From Myxococcales bacterium (GTDB taxonomy: Bacteria > Myxococcota_A > UBA9160 > UBA4427), in assembly GCA_012960035.1 (NCBI GenBank), contig DUBZ01000061.1, positions 62,001 through 126,000 of the forward strand: a stretch of DNA of 64,000 nt. The letters run 5' to 3'. A model generated the notes under the pieces. It made no database searches. It saw only the letters and a program-made list of their open reading frames with translations, and was not told the DNA's origin. How positions within the stretch are numbered: the stretch's first letter is position 1; each line of letters opens with the position of its first letter. Positions 63,197 through 64,000 of this stretch are shown piece by piece. Made by a program: the position numbers and the translations under genes.

Positions 63197-64000
63197 CTAT
63201 CCGTCGGAATCTCCGCCATTCGGGCTACCGAGGAGGTGTGCCGCACTCTCTGCAAGTTCTGGAATGCGTGCGCCAATGCGGGCCATTCGCTCATCCGTGC
63301 TATCGCCGACAAGCCAGCGATGATGAAGTTGTTGTAGGACGGTGGCTGTTTTCCACAGTCCAAAGGCCTCGTACCAGCCGATTTGGGAGACGTTCAGTCC
63401 GGAAGCATCGGCGTAGAGCTTTCGCACCTCGGCGCGCGTCGGTAACCCCATCGATTCCATACCTACGTGACTGCCGCGCGAATTCTTGCCGTCCGAGGGA
63501 TCGGGCCAGTAGTTGAGCAAGGTGCCGAAATCAATCAAGGGGTCACCGAGGGTAGTCATGTCCCAATCGAAGAAGGCGATCACGCGGTCGGGGTCATTCG
63601 CATCGAACATGCAGTTGTCGAGCTTCAGGTCGTTGTGAACGAGGGAGACGCGCTGGGATTCAGGCAGCGACGCGGCGAGACGTGTATGGACCGCGTTCAT
63701 CACTGCGTCGTAATCGGGGTTGGCGACCAGGTCCCAACGCTTCTTCCAACCCGAGACCTGCCGCTCGACGAAACCAACAGGACGTCCCAGATCTTCGAGA
63801 TCGCATTCTTCGGGGTCGAGCAAGTGAAACTCTGCGATTGCCTCGATGAGTGCTTTCCCGACGCGATATCCGACGTTCGGAAAACCCGCAAGGCTTCTGG
63901 GGATGACGCCGCGGATCACTTCTCCGCGACATCGCTGCATGACAAAGAAATCGGCACCGGCGATTTCAGGGTCGTCGCAGAAGAGGTAGGCACGGGGCGC
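63197..64000 (-). CDS. APH/phosphotransferase family protein (5' end beyond window)
   Basis: The visible 267 residues run from the right edge to 63197. They include the lipid-linked/acyl-CoA-associated APH motif APRAYLFCDDPEIAGADFFV, SLVHNDLKLDNCMFD (catalytic Asp in HNDLKLDN) and IAFFDWDMTTLGDPLIDFGT (DxD metal site), and the C-terminal EAFGLWKTATVLQQLHHRWL. This is the phosphotransferase family linked to acyl-CoA dehydrogenase 10/11. The first 70-80 residues, with the glycine-rich lid, lie outside the window. The substrate is unknown; a fatty hydroxyl or acyl compound is possible. Confidence 0.88.
   Translation of the reverse strand, partial: APRAYLFCDDPEIAGADFFVMQRCRGEVIRGVIPRSLAGFPNVGYRVGKALIEAIAEFHLLDPEECDLEDLGRPVGFVERQVSGWKKRWDLVANPDYDAVMNAVHTRLAASLPESQRVSLVHNDLKLDNCMFDANDPDRVIAFFDWDMTTLGDPLIDFGTLLNYWPDPSDGKNSRGSHVGMESMGLPTRAEVRKLYADASGLNVSQIGWYEAFGLWKTATVLQQLHHRWLVGDSTDERMARIGARIPELAESAAHLLGSPNGGDSDG

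Overview
The window is a gene-dense, fairly GC-rich stretch from the chromosome of a Gram-negative heterotroph. I see no rRNA, tRNA, CRISPR array or intact mobile element. The gene set suggests an uncultured proteobacterial, Myxococcota or Desulfobacterota-like soil or marine lineage: a class GN (marine proteobacterial type) sortase with its VIT/VWA target, a tripartite RND metal pump with a DUF3240 gene, an OsmC-YcaO fusion, a PEP-CTERM-like surface protein with thrombospondin type 3 repeats, and many acyl-CoA, SDR, amidohydrolase and P450 genes. The taxon cannot be fixed from this sequence alone.

Layout. 1-4.5 kb: transposase scar, cytochrome c lipoprotein, OsmC-YcaO fusion, sterol-desaturase remnant. 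4.5-13 kb: GST, amidohydrolase/TetR divergent pair, SDR and an SDR pseudogene, carotenoid oxygenase, beta-lactamase-family pseudogene, cytochrome P450. 13-20.5 kb: NAD(P)-binding protein, methyltransferase, MDR oxidoreductase, nitroreductase, SDR pseudogene, thiolase-like protein. 20.7-23.6 kb: sortase and target. 24-36 kb: a catabolic block. A forward operon (enoyl-CoA hydratase, Zn alcohol dehydrogenase, double-hotdog thioesterase, MaoC remnant, sulfotransferase, MDR enzyme) converges on a reverse operon (acyl-CoA dehydrogenase, D-aminoacylase-like amidohydrolase, second amidohydrolase, VOC protein). 36.7-37.9 kb: a cluster of gene fragments. 38.1-42.2 kb: two FtsX-like permeases, an ABC ATPase and an SDR. 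42.3-44.5 kb: tungsten-type aldehyde oxidoreductase convergent with a MoaD-like protein. 44.6-48.1 kb: truncated PPOX gene, BCCT transporter and GMC (choline dehydrogenase-like) oxidase. 48.5-54.3 kb: TolC/adaptor/RND/DUF3240 metal efflux operon. 54.5-58.1 kb: a 1029-residue propeller/diheme/TSP3 surface protein and a small partner. 58.7-64 kb: sulfatase-fold lipoprotein, SDR, small lipoprotein, MATE transporter and a phosphotransferase cut by the window edge.

The catabolic genes fit CoA-linked breakdown or modification of lipid, steroid or aromatic substrates, but no full pathway can be reconstructed. The most unusual feature is the number of genes broken by internal or terminal deletions: at least ten recognisable relics, and a few more doubtful ones, nearly all without insertion sequences beside them. 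The strongest candidates for unusual intact biology are the propeller-diheme-TSP3-CTERM protein, the sortase/target pair, the aldehyde oxidoreductase/MoaD pair and the OsmC-YcaO fusion. None is clearly a wholly new system.
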